Positions 38,301 to 49,906 of a DNA stretch of 64,000 nt are shown here, piece after piece. The DNA is from Absidia repens. Its lineage: Eukaryota > Mucoromycota > Mucoromycetes > Mucorales > Cunninghamellaceae. Under the pieces are notes generated by a model. The model made no database searches. It saw only the letters and a program-made list of their open reading frames with translations, and was not told the origin of the DNA. Where the stretch lies: contig MCGE01000022.1 in the NCBI GenBank assembly GCA_002105175.1, forward strand, positions 186,001 to 250,000. The letters run 5' to 3'. The number at the start of each line of letters is the position of its first letter. The first letter of the stretch is position 1. The translations under genes were made by a program, and so were the position numbers.

Positions 38301-38623
38301 AAAAGTAGCATCGATTCCAGATCGTCGATGGTGATGGAGGGAAGGTTGAGATAGTGGCGAAACATTGTCAAGAACTGGAATATATAAAGAACTTTCCAAG
38401 AGGAGTGAAGAATAAGTTCTACAGAGAAACGAAACAGATGAGTGTTTTGCTGTACCGTTTCCTTGTCGTGATATGACATTTTCTTACCTGGGGGCGACGC
38501 GTCCGTTACATTGATGGTTGGGGTGGATGGATGTTTTCTTGATTTCGTCACAGTTTGTTGTGCTTTTTTTTCATCATATGAGTTGATAGTTGATTTTGCC
38601 TTCCTACTATGTCTTGAAGGCAT
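35337..38623 (-). CDS. DDT/WHIM-type chromatin protein with AT-hook; apparent frame break
   Basis: Predicted exons: 38623-38488, 38418-38079, 37992-37779, 37714-37660, 37576-37510, 37393-37166, 37083-36946, 36865-35938 and 35863-35337. The segment SWKVLYIFQFLTMFRHYLN followed by LPSITIDDLESMLL looks like a DDT domain. Downstream are WHIM-like pieces (DFATLSLLDKICILKELVD; AYSIGKDTAGWSYYVVG; ETDYTFELIATTQDEWQSW), then a charged coiled coil (QLEELERAQWEYEELKREQ). The C-terminal third has an AT-hook, KRGRPRKSKK, in a low-complexity region. DDT/WHIM proteins bind ISWI-type nucleosome remodellers in the nucleus (Itc1/BAZ group). Exon lengths sum to 3n+2: canonical splicing between 37660 and 37576 leaves a one-base frame mismatch, so there is a sequence error, a real frameshift or an unseen junction. 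The first intron (69 bp) has no stop and is a multiple of three. Confidence 0.72.
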
Positions 38624-38797
38624 GGTATTGAAATAAAAGTTGGACGATCTATAAAGTTGGAAAAAAAAAAATGAAAGGAAATAAAAATGTCGGCATTTCG
38701 AATTGATAAGTCACAAAAATTGAACGGGTGGAAAGGTGCAAATAAAATAAAAAAAAAAAAAAGGTCCTTTTTTCCTTCGTTCCTTCCTCCTTTCAGA
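38624..38797. promoter_or_regulatory. Compact divergent promoter, DDT gene / CKA1
   Basis: Only 174 bp separate the two opposed start codons. The interval is A/T-rich with A runs on one side and a T/C-rich tract just before the CKA1 start. A shared promoter is inferred from position only. Confidence 0.6.
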
Positions 38798-40226
38798 ATG
38801 GCAACAAACAACTCAACACACCAAAGTATCGCTAGGTGCTATGCAAATGCAAACGAAAAGAAACCACAAAGTTACTGGGATTATGACAATCTACAAGTAA
38901 AATGGGGGTAAGCGGAAGAAAATTAAACCGAAGTACTAGCAGAAATAATATCTTATATACCGACAATCTTTTGTATAGACTCCAAGATAACTACGAAATC
39001 ATTCGAAAAATTGGCAGGGGAAAATACTCTGAAGTTTTTGACGGTGTCAATATTTCGACTAACGAAAAATGTGTGATAAAAGCCCTGAAACCTGTCAAAA
39101 AGAAGAAAATCAAACGAGAAATCAAGATCCTTCAAAACTTGACTGGTGGAGTGAATGTGATCAACCTCTATGATATTGTACGAGACCCTTTGGTAAGTTA
39201 TGGAGCAATGGTGGTATAAAAAATAGAATATTTACTCAGTTGCATACTCTGGACTTAGTCAAAAACACCGGCACTTATCTTTGAACATGTCAACAACACT
39301 GATTTCAAGACGCTGTACCCCAAATTCACTGACTTCGACATTCGCTACTATATATATGAACTTCTCAAAGCTTTGGACTACTGTCACTCAATGGGTATTA
39401 TGCACCGGGATGTGAAGCCTCACAATGTGATGATTGATCACGAAAAGCGTCAGGTAGGAATGGAAAGACAAAGAGTTGGACAAAATATGCTGACTATTAT
39501 TTGTGTATGTACATGCCTGGTTTTATGTTTTTACGAATTAGTTACGACTTATTGATTGGGGATTGGCGGAATTTTATCATCCTGGAACAGAATACAATGT
39601 ACGTGTAGCATCAAGATACTTCAAGGGACCTGAATTACTGGTGAACTTTCAAGCATACGACTATAGTTTGGATTTATGGAGTTTGGGATGCATGTTTGCA
39701 GGCATGGTAAGGAATGCGAAAAAGGGGTGTTTCACCTAATGGGGATGTATATGCTAATCAATTATTTTACTGGTTTAGATCTTCCGTAAAGAACCTTTCT
39801 TTCATGGCCATGACAACTATGATCAGCTGGTGAAAATTGCAAAGGTACTTGGAACGGACGAACTTTTTGCATATGTAAACAAATACGATATTGAATTGGA
39901 TTCGGAATACCACGATATCCTCGGAAGGTAAAGATTAAGATTAATTAGGTATAAGTGAATGGGATGATATGGGCTAATTCGTTTACTTACTGGTGGTTTC
40001 TTTGTTTATTTTTATGTCAATCATATATTGTAGCCATCCTCGCAAACCATGGGCAAAATTTACCAACAACGAAAATCGACATTATGTGTCTGATGAAGCT
40101 ATTGAATTTTTAAACATCCTGCTTCAATATGACCATCAAGATCGCCCAACAGCGAAAGAAGCCATGCAACATAGATACTTTGCTCCTGTCATCAGTCAAG
40201 CTGAAAAGCTCGAATCAACATTTTAG
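38798..40226 (+). CDS. CKA1: Casein kinase II catalytic subunit alpha
   Basis: Exons 38798-38907, 38979-39192, 39259-39453, 39542-39706, 39779-39927 and 40034-40226 give 341 residues, the usual size for CK2 alpha. This constitutively active Ser/Thr kinase phosphorylates acidic sites on many nuclear and cytoplasmic proteins. Landmarks: glycine loop [12 protein letters not shown]-site Lys in [17 protein letters not shown], whose basic cluster is a CK2 signature for acidic substrates and heparin; [12 protein letters not shown] (catalytic Asp about 159); DWG in place of the usual DFG, as in all CK2; [19 protein letters not shown] in the activation segment; and HPRKPWAKF near the C-terminus. All splice phases are consistent. 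The start ATG follows a short T/C tract. It is divergent from the DDT chromatin gene. Confidence 0.97.
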
Positions 40227-40573
40227 AATAGCATTCTTACATTTATATTATATTTTTAGTCATTATTATCATTACCTCTATTATCATTATCATTATTAGC
40301 ATTACATATCATTTTGAAGAATAAAGTTTGATGCTAATCACAATGTCTTTTCTTGGGTAATGAATAAAGTTTCGGTGTTTGCGATGGTGTAAAAAGGTGG
40401 TTCAGGGTACTGGTGGAAGCGTAGTGCAGAGGTACTGACGGTTTGGCGGGTTGTTTGGATTCGGACGGCGATTAAAATATACCATGCAAAAAAATCGATG
40501 GTAATCGTTTTTCTTCTTTGTGCCTTTGTGTCTTCTCTATATAACAATACCAAATTTATTTAATACATACGTC
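40227..40573. other. Spacer between CKA1 and SGF11
   Basis: An ATT/ATC-rich low-complexity stretch (40250-40310), an AATAAAG site near 40320, then the presumed SGF11 promoter. No gene seen. Confidence 0.5.
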
Positions 40574-42041
40574 ATGCTCACTACTAAAAACCATGGTGAA
40601 AACGTATCTTCCACTTCAAAGTACCCTGAAAATGGCGTTGACAAACAACATGATAAAAACTCCCTGTAAGTTGTTGATGGGATGGAAGATGAATAGATGG
40701 GTCGTCCTATTTAGATGCTTTTGAAATATATGTATCTCTCACTTTTTATCATTCTTCCAACTTTTTAGGGCCTTTAAAAAAATGGTTTTTGAACGCAACA
40801 AAAAAATAGACGAATTACAACAAATTGAATCAGTACTCCAAACACATATCCCCCAGCTTATGAAAAAGGACACTAAATCCGGTGCCGTGCATAATACAAG
40901 GGCGACAGTGGTAGGCTGAAAAAATCTTACAGACGGATTCTTTTTACTAATGATTTTATATAGGCATTTTCCCTACTTGGAGACCTGATTGATGAATGTG
41001 TCTATGACGTCTCGTTTCAAGTTCATCGAGACTTGAAGAAGGCCAACAGTGAATGCCAAATTTGTCAGACAAAGTAAATGTCAAAGTCAATGTATTTCTT
41101 TAGCTCTATGTACTCCCTATTACTAATGTTAGCCATTTGGTTTTATTACAGATGCTCATGTTATGGTATGATTATAATTATTATTGGCGGCACGGGAAAT
41201 ATGTTATTTTATTCGTTCTGTTTTTACCATTCCATTGAACCATAGTTACAAAACCTGGATTGGATGTCTTTGGTAACAGATTCAATACCAACAATCTGCC
41301 ATCTTATGAATGTGTCAACTGCAACAAAACAATATCATCATCTCGATATGCACCGCATTTAGAAAAATGTCTGGGTTTGGCTGGCAGGCACTCAAGTCGA
41401 GTAGCAAGTCGAAGGTAAAAAAAAAAAAAAAAAAAAACGACAGGTCAGAACGCTGATCAATTCATACTGACTGGTATCTTACTTTTTTTTTACATGCTCA
41501 TTCATGTAGGCTTGGATCTGCATCTCCTGCTCATAGCGAAACGGAATTGACTGAAAATAAAAGAAAAAAGGGTGCACATGTAAGTAAACTGAAGGTGGAA
41601 ATATTGACAAAAGTTCACTGACTTGATGGGGGAGGGGATATTACGATATAGATCAATTCTTCTCGTATATATGACATCAAATATGAAGGTAACAAAGTAT
41701 TCGAAAACATTTATATATGCGTTCTAATAATGGTTTTATTTTATATTATAGCTCATTCGGATACTGAAATCGCACAAAATGGAACGGTAAATAAAGAATA
41801 GAGAGTGATTACATAATTGGCCGTATCACTAACTGTCTTGAATTTTTAGAAAAGAAGTATGGGCTGCTGCTGCTTTTTTATCAATCAAATCAAAAGTGGA
41901 AAGACAACTAATAATTGGTTATTTAATATTATTATAGGGCGGGAAGACAGATCAAAATCAAAATCTGGCCGAACCCGACAATCTCTTAGTCCAACTATAC
42001 AGGGCGAACCTTCGACCAACCACAAGCGTCAAAAGATGTAG
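40574..42041 (+). CDS. SGF11: SAGA deubiquitinase-module subunit Sgf11 / ATXN7L3-like
   Basis: Ten predicted exons: 40574-40665, 40769-40910, 40964-41073, 41152-41165, 41246-41414, 41510-41579, 41652-41688, 41752-41786, 41850-41856 and 41938-42041; 259 residues. Exon 3 encodes AFSLLGDLIDECVYDVSFQVHRDLK, matching the N-terminal helix by which Sgf11 joins the module that removes ubiquitin from histone H2B. Residues 142-161 form the Sgf11 C2HC zinc finger: ECVNCNKTISSSRYAPHLEKC, then LGLAGRHSSRVASRR. The helix and finger are joined by a 14-nt exon (encoding C-S-C-Y), and a 7-nt exon near the end links NGTK to RREDRSKSKSG; both are needed to keep the frame and the most natural sequence. The tail is basic and Ser-rich. 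The core is very convincing; the exact small exons after 41414 need transcript support. Confidence 0.85.
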
Positions 42042-42482
42042 TATAGTTCATTTCATTAGAATATTTATTGACTATTATTAGTATTATTATTATTATTATT
42101 TCAATAAAATGTATGTGATGATGATCTTGCTACAGTTTTATCGTTTTCCTCCCAACCAAGCTGGGCATGAAAATCTTGAAATTTCGTGACTTCAGCCTTT
42201 TTTATATTTATATTTTACTTTTGCCTCCTCCCCTTTTTTAAACTTTCTTTTCTTTTTTTTGGTTTTTCTTCTTACTGATCCATACATATTTTCCTTTACC
42301 CCACTCCTCTTCTCCTCTTTGATTCTCTTTGCTGTTGTTTGCTACTTGACTTTGTCAATTGGTGTATCTTTTGTATTTGTTTTACTATCACTCCCTCTGA
42401 CCTGATCCTCACTCAAACAAACCATCCTTAGACATTTCTTCTTTTTTTTGGTGGTTTTTTTGGTGATATCAGAGAATCGACG
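42042..42482. other. Spacer between SGF11 and nucleotidyltransferase gene
   Basis: SGF11 3' end with an ATT-repeat and AATAAAA near 42102, followed by 250 bp of T/C-rich leader or promoter DNA before the next ATG. No gene seen. Confidence 0.5.
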
Positions 42483-45400
42483 ATGCCTTTACCTATAATG
42501 TCCAGCCGGAATTCCATAATTGAACCTAAACTCGATACTTCATCATTGGTCTCGAATACTACGCCAACTACTAGTCATCTTGAGGTCAATACCGTCGCAG
42601 TCACCACCACCAACTTCCCCACCAACAATATTTCCAACGGCGTTACAACCCCATCTTCATCCTGTAAAGACAAACACGATGCTACTACAGCAGATATACA
42701 AACAATGTCGACGTCGCTACAGTCATCCACCCTTTCTGATAGTTGTTCTGATGATTTTATCAACGAACCACTGCAGTCGCCACCTACACCGCCCACTGAA
42801 CTACTTTTGACCGACAACAACGACTTTTCGTCATTTTTGGAACTTGATATTCCTTTGATGCTTGATTGTGTTGAAGAAGATCATCTCAGTGCTACTATGC
42901 TGGCTCTATACGAGGTAGGCCAAAAGAAAATAACTTAATGTATTACAATATTGACCTTTGTTATTTGTTTTTTTGTTAATCATAGGAATTGCTCCCAACA
43001 AAGGAGAGTTACAACCGGCGGATGGGTCTCGTGCAAAAAATTGAATTGATATTGAATACCGAATGGCCTGATCGAAATATTAAAGCGAACTTGTTTGGGT
43101 AAGAAAAATGATGGGTGATATAAATTAAAAATTTTACTCATCACATCCTTTAATGTCTATGTACAAATAGATCTTCTGTTAATGATTTGGGGACGAATCA
43201 ATCAGATGTGGACCTTTGCATCACTACTCAATGGGTTGGTCTTCGTAATGTACGATTACTGGCAAAATTATTTCGAAGGTGTAAGTGAAAAAAAAAAAAA
43301 GCTTTTGCTTATTATCATATGATACTGATCTGATGTTTATTTATATACAATTTGTTCTTATTAGGTGGTATGCAACATGTTGTTTGCGTTCCCCGTGCCA
43401 AGGTACCAATTGTCCGGTTATTTGATACAGAGTCGTAAGTAGGGAGAGAGAAGACTGTGGGGGGCAGTACCCTTGTTTTGTCACACCATTGACTAATACC
43501 TTTGTTATTAGGCAACTGGCATGCGATATGAATGTCAACAACACGATGGCTTTACACAATACCAATATGATCCGAACCTATGTAGCAATTGACCCCCGTG
43601 TCCGACCACTTGCCATGATCATCAAACATTGGACAAAGCAACGCCTTTTGAATGATGCAGGTAATAAAATGTTACACACATCATTTATTGTTTATTCACA
43701 GTTTTTACTCACCCGACGCAAATTCTTTGTTTTGTCATTAGCTGATGGTGGAACCTTATCAACCTACACATGGACTTGCATGATCATCAACTTTTTACAA
43801 ATGCGACAACCCCCTATTCTACCTGTGTTACACCAAATGAGAAATGACAACGACTCGAAGGAAATGTTTTGTAGTGATGTGGAAAAACTACTAGGATTCG
43901 GTGATGCAAATCACGAAAGTTTGGGTGGACTTCTCTTTGCATTTTTTCGTCGTTATGCCATTGAATTTGATTATGATGATCAGGTGATCTCTGTACGACA
44001 TGGACGTTACCTCAGCAAACGCGAAAAGGGATGGCACATTGGACGCAACAAGACCAGTCTCTGTGTGGAAGAGCCATTTAATGTCACTCGAAATTTAGGC
44101 AACTCGGCTGATATACGATCTGTGCAAGGAATCAGGATGGAACTGAATAGGGCTTTGGAAATGCTTGTTTCTGGTACACCTTGGGATTCTATATGCGCGC
44201 CTTTTGAAACACTTTCATTTGGGTCATCAACATCCATTGGTATATCACCTCCTATCTATTATTCCTCTACCTTATCACCTATTCAAAGCGATGACACTAT
44301 GAAAAATAGCACTTCAACGCCGAAGCATGTACCATCAACAGCAAAACATCCACCTGTATTTTTACCAACATTTATAACCGATACAAACCATCTCACTGAA
44401 CTCCATCCTTTTGAACGCCGGAAAAGCATGACCTATACACAGCGTCCACATGATTTTGACCAGCCTCCTCTTTCATACCGTCTACATACAATAAACCAAG
44501 GTTTTCATCGGCGTAATGGTACCTCCCTTCCTGCTTTAATGGAAACTATTCCGGCTCACCAAGACCAGTTGATATCTCTTCTACCGACGTCGCCAAGTAG
44601 CAACAACAATGATAGCAACAGCAGCAGCAGCAACAGCAGTGGTAGCAGTAGCAGCAATGGTACATTCACAACATATACATCACCGTCATTGGCGCCACCA
44701 TCATCAGTTGTGACACAGCACCAAAGTCTATCATTTTCCCCTGAACAGCATAGAACTGTCGATGCTATATTTGCAAGATACCATCGGCATCACCCTCGAT
44801 ATCACTCATCCCAAGATATTTCTCTTATGCATCTACAACAACCCAATCAATACGGTCAAGGTCAGCAGCAACAGCATTCATTACGGGCGGGAAATGGCGG
44901 TAAAAAGGGACTATCATCAAGGCGACGATCAAGTCAAAATAACGGTACCAACAACAAAAACAACAATCACAACACCAATAGTAGTAATAATAATTCGACT
45001 GATTGGCCAACGATATCTCAGCATCCAAAACCATGTAGGTCTAACAGTTCCCAACATCTGTTACAAAGTGACATCCAAGAGCAACAGCGACGTCGGAGAT
45101 GGTCTACAACAAAAAAAGCCACAGCACCTTCCTCATCAGATACGTTATCAAAATCAATTAGCACCACTTCACAGACAACAATTGAAATAAAACTACCAAC
45201 GAAAGAGCGGACGTTAGCGGATATTGTGAAACTGGACGGAAATAAATTAAGATTGACGACTACAGCTGCGCGAACGGATCGATCCCAAAGTGTCAAGTCA
45301 GCACAACAACATCAACATCAGCAGCGAACTAGGAATGGAAATATGGGCTCCGTTTTGACACCATCGGTATCTGTCTCATCAACATCCTCATCATCCTCTT

Positions 45401-45513
45401 CGGCATCGGTTGCTTTATCTCCAAGTGCCAGTGTCAAGCAATCAAAACAACATCAGCGTCTTGGGCCCAACAAGTCTACACAATCAAGGTTCAGAAAGAA
45501 AACGAAGGATTGA
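42483..45513 (+). CDS. Cid1/GLD2-type terminal nucleotidyltransferase
   Basis: Exons 42483-42914, 42986-43098, 43171-43280, 43365-43434, 43512-43660 and 43742-45513 give 881 residues. These enzymes add U or A residues to RNA 3' ends. The active site is visible: GSSVNDLGTNQSDVDL (Gly-Ser, catalytic Asp 194 and 196) and a third Asp in ACDMNVNN (about 247). The PAP-associated region follows, with KHWTKQRLLNDA, LGGLLFAFFRRYAIEFDY and EEPFNVTRNLGNSAD. Residues about 1-140 are a Ser/Thr-rich N-terminus. From about 510 on, the protein is low complexity (Ser/Asn/Gln/His-rich with basic clusters), longer than in minimal Cid1. No nucleotide-selectivity residue can be judged safely here, so poly(U) versus poly(A) activity is open. 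The intron at 43661-43741 is 81 bp, stop-free and in frame. Confidence 0.9.
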
Positions 45514-46049
45514 TTATGCTCACCCCCTCCCCCTTACATTACACAATTACAATTATTTTATTAGTTTTGCATTCATTTTATCATTTTGCCCCTTTTTACA
45601 GTAGTTACAGTACATAAACCCTCTCCTTCACAATGCTCCACAATTTATTTTTTTATATCTAATTGATATGATGATTAGTATAGAGTAGAACTCCTCTTTA
45701 TATACAGTTAGCTAATTTTTTGGTCTTTTTTTTGGTCTTTTTTGGTTTTTTTTTTTGGTTTTTTTTTTTTTGGAATCGTATGATGTTGATTGATACGTTT
45801 TACTATCATGAAAACAATATGAAATAAAATAATAAAATTTTATGACCTTTTCAAATACTCAAACAATGAAATAATGTGAATGCACCTTTTGTTTTGCTTT
45901 TTGATTTTCTCGGGGAGGTAGATTCAGTCTACCATTTTTAGCGAACAAAAGGTCTGCCACTCTGTTCACTTGCTATAAAACATCAATTCTTATTCTATGC
46001 AAAAATCTTTCGAACTTTTGACTAGAAATTTTTAACAACACAATCTCCA
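45514..46049. other. Spacer upstream of the small secreted protein gene
   Basis: T-rich, with a TTTTTTTGGTC-type imperfect tandem repeat at about 45718-45772 and AATAAAATAATAAAAT near 45823-45838. No gene seen. Confidence 0.5.
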
Positions 46050-46603
46050 ATGTTACTTCATTATATAGGCGTTCTTCTCATTCTTATATCGTCATCTGTA
46101 TTGACTGAAACATTTTGTATTTACAACCACTTCATGTCTGATAACATTAATGTCGATATTGCTCAAGAAAATAACTATGGTGGCTCATATTGGCAGTAAG
46201 TACAGAGATAATAGACAATGAATGAGGTATATGATGCATTGATTGCCTTTTTTTTTTTTTCTGCAACTGGTAGAAGATTCAGAGCAATGATCCCGGGTGG
46301 TGGTTCAGCCTGCTGTAACTATAAAGAAAAAAGTTGCAACAAAGACGGTGCAATTGATACAGTGACTTCATTTGCCGTAAGTAGAGTTTGCGAACTTTTT
46401 GTTCAGAAATAATGATATCAAGTTGCTTTTTCTCTTTTGTACAATAGATTTCTATCAGACCCAGTCCCACTGAAGTTGCGTCTTTCACTGAAATTGATAT
46501 TACAAGTGGAGGGTATGCCAATATTGGCGGAAATCCTCTTAATCCTGATATAAAAGTATTTGATGCTAATGGCGACCCTTTTGGTTTTACTGGTAGTCTT
46601 TGA
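46050..46603 (+). CDS. Small secreted cysteine-containing protein
   Basis: Exons 46050-46195, 46274-46376 and 46448-46603 give 134 residues. All three junctions have GT-AG borders and preserve frame; no single exon is long. Residues 1-20 form a signal peptide (MLLHYIGVLLILISSSVLT), and the rest is soluble without a second membrane helix, so secretion is likely. Four Cys remain after cleavage (23, 62, 63 and 70); ACC and SC lie within nine residues and could pair. The middle, RFRAMIPGGGSACC, precedes a segment with alternating hydrophobic residues up to a Gly-rich end (GGYANIGGNPLNPDIKVF), suggesting a beta-rich fold. I do not recognise the family. Small secreted Cys proteins in fungi can be cell-wall, antimicrobial or host-interaction proteins, but nothing here decides this. 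Confidence 0.65.
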
Positions 46604-46917
46604 ATTTTCTGGGTTTATATAAAATTCCCAAGTATAGATTTATATATCTAGAGCAGTAACCAATAAATTTAAATCCTTATTATTATGCGAAGAAAAACTA
46701 GTTGAATATATTTCTGAGCAGCCCAATCTACCTGTTACTAATCTGCCTTATATTGACACGAGATGTTAAGCCCAACTGTTGTGTCCAGCACTCTGTCGAT
46801 TGGTTTGTGTGTGAGTGTGTGTGGAAAAAAAAATGATGGAGCATTTGGCGCCTTCGTTACTTCACTTTATAGTGGACACTCAATTGCGATTATAAAAAAA
46901 AAAAAAAAGAGTCTGAT

Positions 46918-47560
46918 ATTCATATTCCGCCCCTCCCCCAGATTTCTATTTTTTTTTTTTTTTTCTCACCACCTTACCTTTTTTCTTCAGAATCCATCTT
47001 TTCATTTCACTCAACGAATTGCTGGTCAAATTGGAACTAGTGTTAGGCTTGGTTCAGGGGCATTTGAAAAAATGCAATGCAAACATGCATGGGGAAACCC
47101 TTCCATTTTGGATTCAAGATTTGGAACCTACCAATAAATTAGGCTTCATGTTGTGATTAGTTCCTTGGGACCGCCATTAGATTAGTTTACTCATAGCTCT
47201 ATATCCACACCTGAATAAATTATGTCTTGTCCTTTTATCTTTAATATGTCTTTCTCATTCGTTTAGTTTGTCCTCAACAGCAGATCCCTTTTTACTTCTG
47301 TCATTTCGCCCATTTAGATTAGCAAAGACCATCCGCCAGTTTATGATTGTTTATGCTTCAATAAAATACATCTTTTGTTTTTAACAACCATTGACTCAAA
47401 TACATGATGATACTAGATCGAACTTTTTTTATTTCTAGTTTGCCTATAAATGTTAGCCAGTACCCCGCCTGTGTGTTTCATACGCACTTCATACTTTCAC
47501 TTCCAGAGAAAAGTCATACTGAACTTCAAGTGCTTTTGTTTTTTATTGATTATAATAGAA
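46918..47560 (+). repeat. Dispersed repeat family 1, copy G
   Basis: A degenerate end (ATTCCGCCCCTCCCCCAGAT) is followed by the core with CATGCATGGGGAAACCCTTC and CATTTTGGATTCAAGAT, a GGGACCGCCATTAGATTAG block and TGAATAAATTATGTC. A second AATAAAATACATC block lies near 47371. Oriented head-on to copy F. Confidence 0.6.
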
Positions 47561-47749
47561 AACAATGACCAATACTACATTACACTATATATCTTATACT
47601 ATACTATGTCATACTAGCTCGTCCTATGCCGCTAAGTCCGCTAAGACTGCTATGGCTGCTACGGTGATTGGCAAATTTCCGAAAGTCGCAATTGCCAAAA
47701 CACTACTTTTGCTCCAGGACGGACAACGCGATCTAGAAAAAAAAAAAAA

Positions 47750-48301
47750 AAAGGAAGGTATATTTTATTAAGCTCAGCAGCCATCAAAGAATCTAATGGA
47801 ACTAGCATGACGAAGAAGAATGGGAATCTGCAGAATGGTCAACACTGATCTAAGAGGATAATTGTAAAGTAAAAGCTAATATATTCACTGTACAAGGCAT
47901 GGGAAAGACTAAGGGGGGGTCTCTGTTATTAAAGTCCAACGATGGTCAATACCAATCGAAAGGGTCAGTGGTAATAAAAAAGGAATCTGTTGCGCAAGAC
48001 ATGAAAAAGACTAATAGGACATATTTCATTGAGAGAAGTAAAAAGAGACATACTTTATTCGGATATAGATACAAACTGTGGACAAACTAAAACTAAGCTA
48101 AGATAATGAATGCTAAAAAAGGCCAACTAGCGGTGGCCCTAAATCCTGAATCCAAAATGAAAGGGTGTCTCCATGCATCTTGTAGTCCCTGAGTGAAACC
48201 CCCCTTCTAAACTACTCCTGACACTATTCTAAGGCCAACATAACCTCGAAGAAGTTGAATGGGGAAGAAAAAATGGAAGGAAAAAAAAAATTAAAAGAAA
48301 G

Positions 48302-48344
<43 letters not shown>

Positions 48345-48412
48345 AAGAAAGAGAAAGAAAGAAGAAAAATTGGGAGTAAATAAATATTCACGTGGGCGGG
48401 ATGTGAAATATA
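47750..48412 (-). repeat. Dispersed repeat family 1, copy F
   Basis: On the minus strand it reads TTTCACATCCCGCCCACGTG, then a GA/TC microsatellite, ACAAGATGCATGGAGACACC with CTTTCATTTTGGATTCAGGA, a TTAGTTTTAG block, and GAATAAAGTATGTCTCTTTT. Matches to copy D extend to about 48555 (CAACACCATACAACATGATC). Confidence 0.65.
48305..48340 (+). repeat. GA dinucleotide microsatellite
   Basis: About 18 perfect GA units followed by AAGA-type repeats, inside family-1 copy F. Confidence 0.92.
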
Positions 48413-49906
48413 TATATATATATTTCGCTGGGGATATATATTAATTTTGCAGTAGACACAAGAAAGGAAATCCCGATTTTATGTTGGTCTTTTATCCAAC
48501 GTTCAACACCATACAACATGATCAACATGATATTCCCTTCTTATGCAGGAAACCTCCACCATTCAACTTAGGATCTTTCTTCTCAAGAGAGAAACGGGTA
48601 GCATGGGTACCGACTTCTTTCTGTTTTTTGTTCGAGTGAATAATCAAACGAAGAACTAAAAGTAACCTAATTAGGGAATCAAACAAAGCACAATACTGGC
48701 TTTATCATAATTAGTGTAACTTCGGACGCTCTCCAAGATATGTGTACAGAACTCATGAGAACCATGCTGATTCTACTTAAGAGCCCCAAGGTGTTTATAC
48801 CAATCTGAACAAGAAACAATGTGATGTTTAGATTTATTGACAAGGTTGTTGCTTTCCACAAGTCTGGTTAATTTACATATTACGTATCATCCCCTCCCTT
48901 CCCTTCTTTTTTGCCTTGTTCTAGTTATTGATCATGTATCCTTATTATTCACCATTCCCTTATTTATAATAATCTTGCTTTTTTTTTTTAAAAAAAAAAA
49001 AGCTCATCCCTATGCCTGTATTTAGAAAAAATTTTCTGTGGACTGTTGTCCCCTTGATTTATTATAGAGCTCTTAATGGAAAAAAATGAAAAAAAAACTG
49101 ACTGACAGGTTGATAGACCCATGAGGTTATGATATGTTAATGTACTTACAGTAATCAGATTACAAGCTATAAATAAACTCACCTCAGGGTGAACAATTGA
49201 CCCCATGTTCGTTTTTAGTAAAAGACCCTTGTTATGGGATTTGTGATTGATTTATCATTATATGTTGTGTAATGTTGATGTGAATATATTATTACCCCTG
49301 AAAAACCAAAGCATGACGGTTCATTTTATTTTTTGGATAGGTTGATCAAGTGGCTGATATGAGAAAATCAGGGGCATTGATATTGGCGAATCAATGTTGA
49401 TCTTGTTGTATTTTAAATATCTTATAATTTACAGAGGTATTTATTATACACATGCATTTATAAACTTGATTTTAATGAGAGTAAGTTATCGTATTGGAGC
49501 ATAGTTGTCTGATTTTGAAAACAAGGTTATTTTGATAGACATTCACAGTGTCATGAAAAATGACACTAAGGGAGAAGATTTAAGAAAGGAAAAAAGAAAC
49601 AAGTATTATGCTAGCTAATCATATCAATCAAGGTAAAAGAAAAAAAGGGGGCTGATTGGAGTTTTTTTTTTTTCATTGTGTTGATCTACTATTTAATCTA
49701 TTGACTCCCTTTTGACATGCTTTTCTGTCTCTCCTCGAATCATCGAGCATACATTGTGATCTTTTTTGGAGATCTTCTAAGTTTTAAATTTAAACACCGC
49801 CGTTTTCCTCCCTTTTTTTAAAAAAAAATAAAAAGTTTTTTGATTGTTGATTTTTTCTTTCCGTTTCTTTTTATAATTATTTTTAAATAAAAGCTACTAA
49901 TATACC

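Larger units (their letters stand above)
46604..49906. other. 3.3-kb gene-poor region with inverted repeat pair
   Basis: It contains family-1 copies G (plus) and F (minus) facing each other, a GA microsatellite, a TA run near 48412-48423, and the promoter/T-rich leader of the downstream kinase. No credible gene found. Confidence 0.55.

Noticed and set aside
47565..47771. Short frame with MTNTTLHYISYTILC and AAKSAKTAMAATVIG
   Set aside because: Lies between repeat copies G and F, ends in an A run, and shows no splice extension or recognisable domain.
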